Shown: one piece after another, positions 4,723 through 5,354 of the stretch
Position numbering within the stretch: position 1 is the first letter of the stretch
Layout of the letters: each line of letters begins with the position of its first letter
NCBI GenBank assembly: GCA_003160755.1
Contig: QEXZ01000110.1
Location: 1 to 5,354 of the forward strand
Origin: Methanomicrobiales archaeon
GTDB lineage: Archaea > Halobacteriota > Syntropharchaeia > Alkanophagales > Methanospirareceae
Length of the DNA stretch: 5,354 bases
Direction: 5' to 3'
Position numbers and translations under genes: made by a program
The notes under the pieces: model-generated
Databases searched by the model: none
The model's input: the letters and a program-made list of their open reading frames with translations, nothing else
Told to the model about the DNA's origin: nothing

Positions 4723-5103
4723 ATGATCTTCTATGATACAGGGCTTATCGAGAACTATGGTAGCGGGATACAGCGAATATTTGACAAATGCCATGAATTA
4801 GGTTTCCCGGAGCCAGTGTTTAAAGAATTGGACGGAGGCTTTCAGGTAACGTTACATAAAGATATTTATAATGAAGAATATTTGGCCAAGCTGGGGCTCA
4901 ATGAGAGGCAGATAAAAGCAGTGATGTATGTTAAAGAAAAAGGCAAAATTACGAATAGTGAATATCAGAGAATAGGAAAGACTTCTAAGCCAACAGCTAC
5001 AAGGGAACTCACTGCATTGGTGGTGCTGAATTTGTTAGAAAAACAAGGAGTAACCCGGAAAGGGACTTATTATTCATTACTAAAGGGGTCAAAGGGGTCA
5101 TAA
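4723..5103 (+). pseudogene. C-terminal remnant of COG2865 ATP-binding regulator
   Basis: This 126-codon frame matches only the C-terminal quarter of the AlbA_2/HATPase_c_4 family of predicted transcriptional regulators (often mislabelled RecG-like, usually about 450-490 aa). IFYDTGLIENYGSGIQRIF (2-20) is the end of the ATPase-like domain. PEPVFKELDGGFQVTL (29-44) follows. A winged helix-turn-helix covers about 59-118 (LNERQIKAVMYVKEKGKITN, SKPTATRELTALV, GTYYSLL). The end is a KGSKGS tail encoded by a 9-base repeat (AAGGGGTCA twice). A TAA lies in frame six bases before the ATG, and no AlbA_2 part is found in the 220 bases upstream, so the N-terminus is lost. GTGGGG, about 13 bases upstream, is a weak ribosome site. 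The fragment could still be made as a free DNA-binding domain, but decay is more likely. Confidence 0.75.
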
Positions 5104-5206
5104 ATGGGTCATGAATGTTTCTTTACAAAAGAAAGGGTTTAGTGGTTATTCTCTGACTTCAATTTAACTTTTCAATCTCTTTTCTTAAGAGGGTCAATCC
5201 AAAAAC

Positions 5207-5354
5207 ATGCAAATTGAATATGCGGACGGCTTTTGGCAGCAACGAAGGGGATTAATGTTCAAAAAAGACATCCCGGAGGATTGCGTTTTAATCTTCCGAT
5301 TTAAAAAAGCACAACGTTTATCGGTTCATACATTTTTTATGCGGTTTAATCTGG
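5207..5354 (+). CDS. DUF192 family protein, 5' part
   Basis: The first 49 codons of a DUF192 protein, cut by the window end. The diagnostic pattern is present: FWQQRRGLMFKKDIPED (9-25) then VLIFRFKK and SVHTFFMRF (39-47), where family members read RGLMFR and HMFFMRFPID. DUF192 proteins are about 100-160 aa and of unknown function; many archaeal ones lack a signal peptide, as here. AGAGGG at 5188-5193 lies about 13 bases before the ATG, and a TAA is in frame at 5186, so this ATG is the only plausible start. The spacer 5104-5206 holds no clear TATA box. Confidence 0.85.
   Translation, partial: MQIEYADGFWQQRRGLMFKKDIPEDCVLIFRFKKAQRLSVHTFFMRFNL

Overview
The window reads as an archaeal chromosome segment. 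A 66-residue HMfB-type histone sits behind a textbook BRE/TATA promoter, the ribosome binding sites are of the GGTGAT/GGAGG kind, and the spacers are AT-rich. The mix of genes would suit a methanogen-related or ANME-type euryarchaeon, but that placement is inference. The region is accessory in character: small unrelated genes, gene debris and many repeats.

Left part (1-2548, all genes on the minus strand). The first ~140 bases hold short direct repeats and no gene. A complete uridine phosphorylase (939-151) follows. Directly upstream lie two overlapping stubs of a HicA-HicB toxin-antitoxin pair: HicA stops just before its catalytic Gly-Ser-His motif, HicB stops after about 13 native codons, and the HicB stub ends one base before the phosphorylase ATG. 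Next comes a two-gene unit: a small two-helix membrane protein (2TM domain, 2548-2279) overlapping by ATGA a cysteine-rich lipoprotein with a PsbP-like C-terminal domain (2282-1358). The lipoprotein signal peptide is put out of frame by one base in an 8-A tract.

Middle part (2549-4040). This is the most unusual section. A class I SAM-dependent methyltransferase (3784-3035, minus) resembles bacterial proteins, and its stop codon lies inside an integron-like ACCTAAC core. That core opens a 47-bp imperfect palindrome with a bulged base and ends in GTTATGG. About 90 bases further along the same strand a second, 87-bp site has the same layout: ACCTAAC core overlapping a stop codon, 12-bp perfect arms, terminal GTTATAC. 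I read these as two attC sites delimiting a methyltransferase cassette and a tiny second cassette, with no integrase in the window (a CALIN-like arrangement). The pair is bracketed by two same-orientation copies of a dispersed repeat (2686-2797 and 3902-4031). The right copy overlaps a 123-bp imperfect palindrome.

Right part (4041-5354, plus strand). The archaeal histone has its promoter and a hairpin/T-tract terminator. It is followed by a spacer, by the C-terminal quarter of a COG2865-type ATP-binding transcriptional regulator (N-terminus lost), and by the first 49 codons of a DUF192 protein that runs off the window.

The genes do not form one pathway. The common theme is acquisition and decay: integron-like cassettes, a collapsed toxin-antitoxin module, a truncated regulator, dispersed repeats and a possible frameshift or contingency tract.
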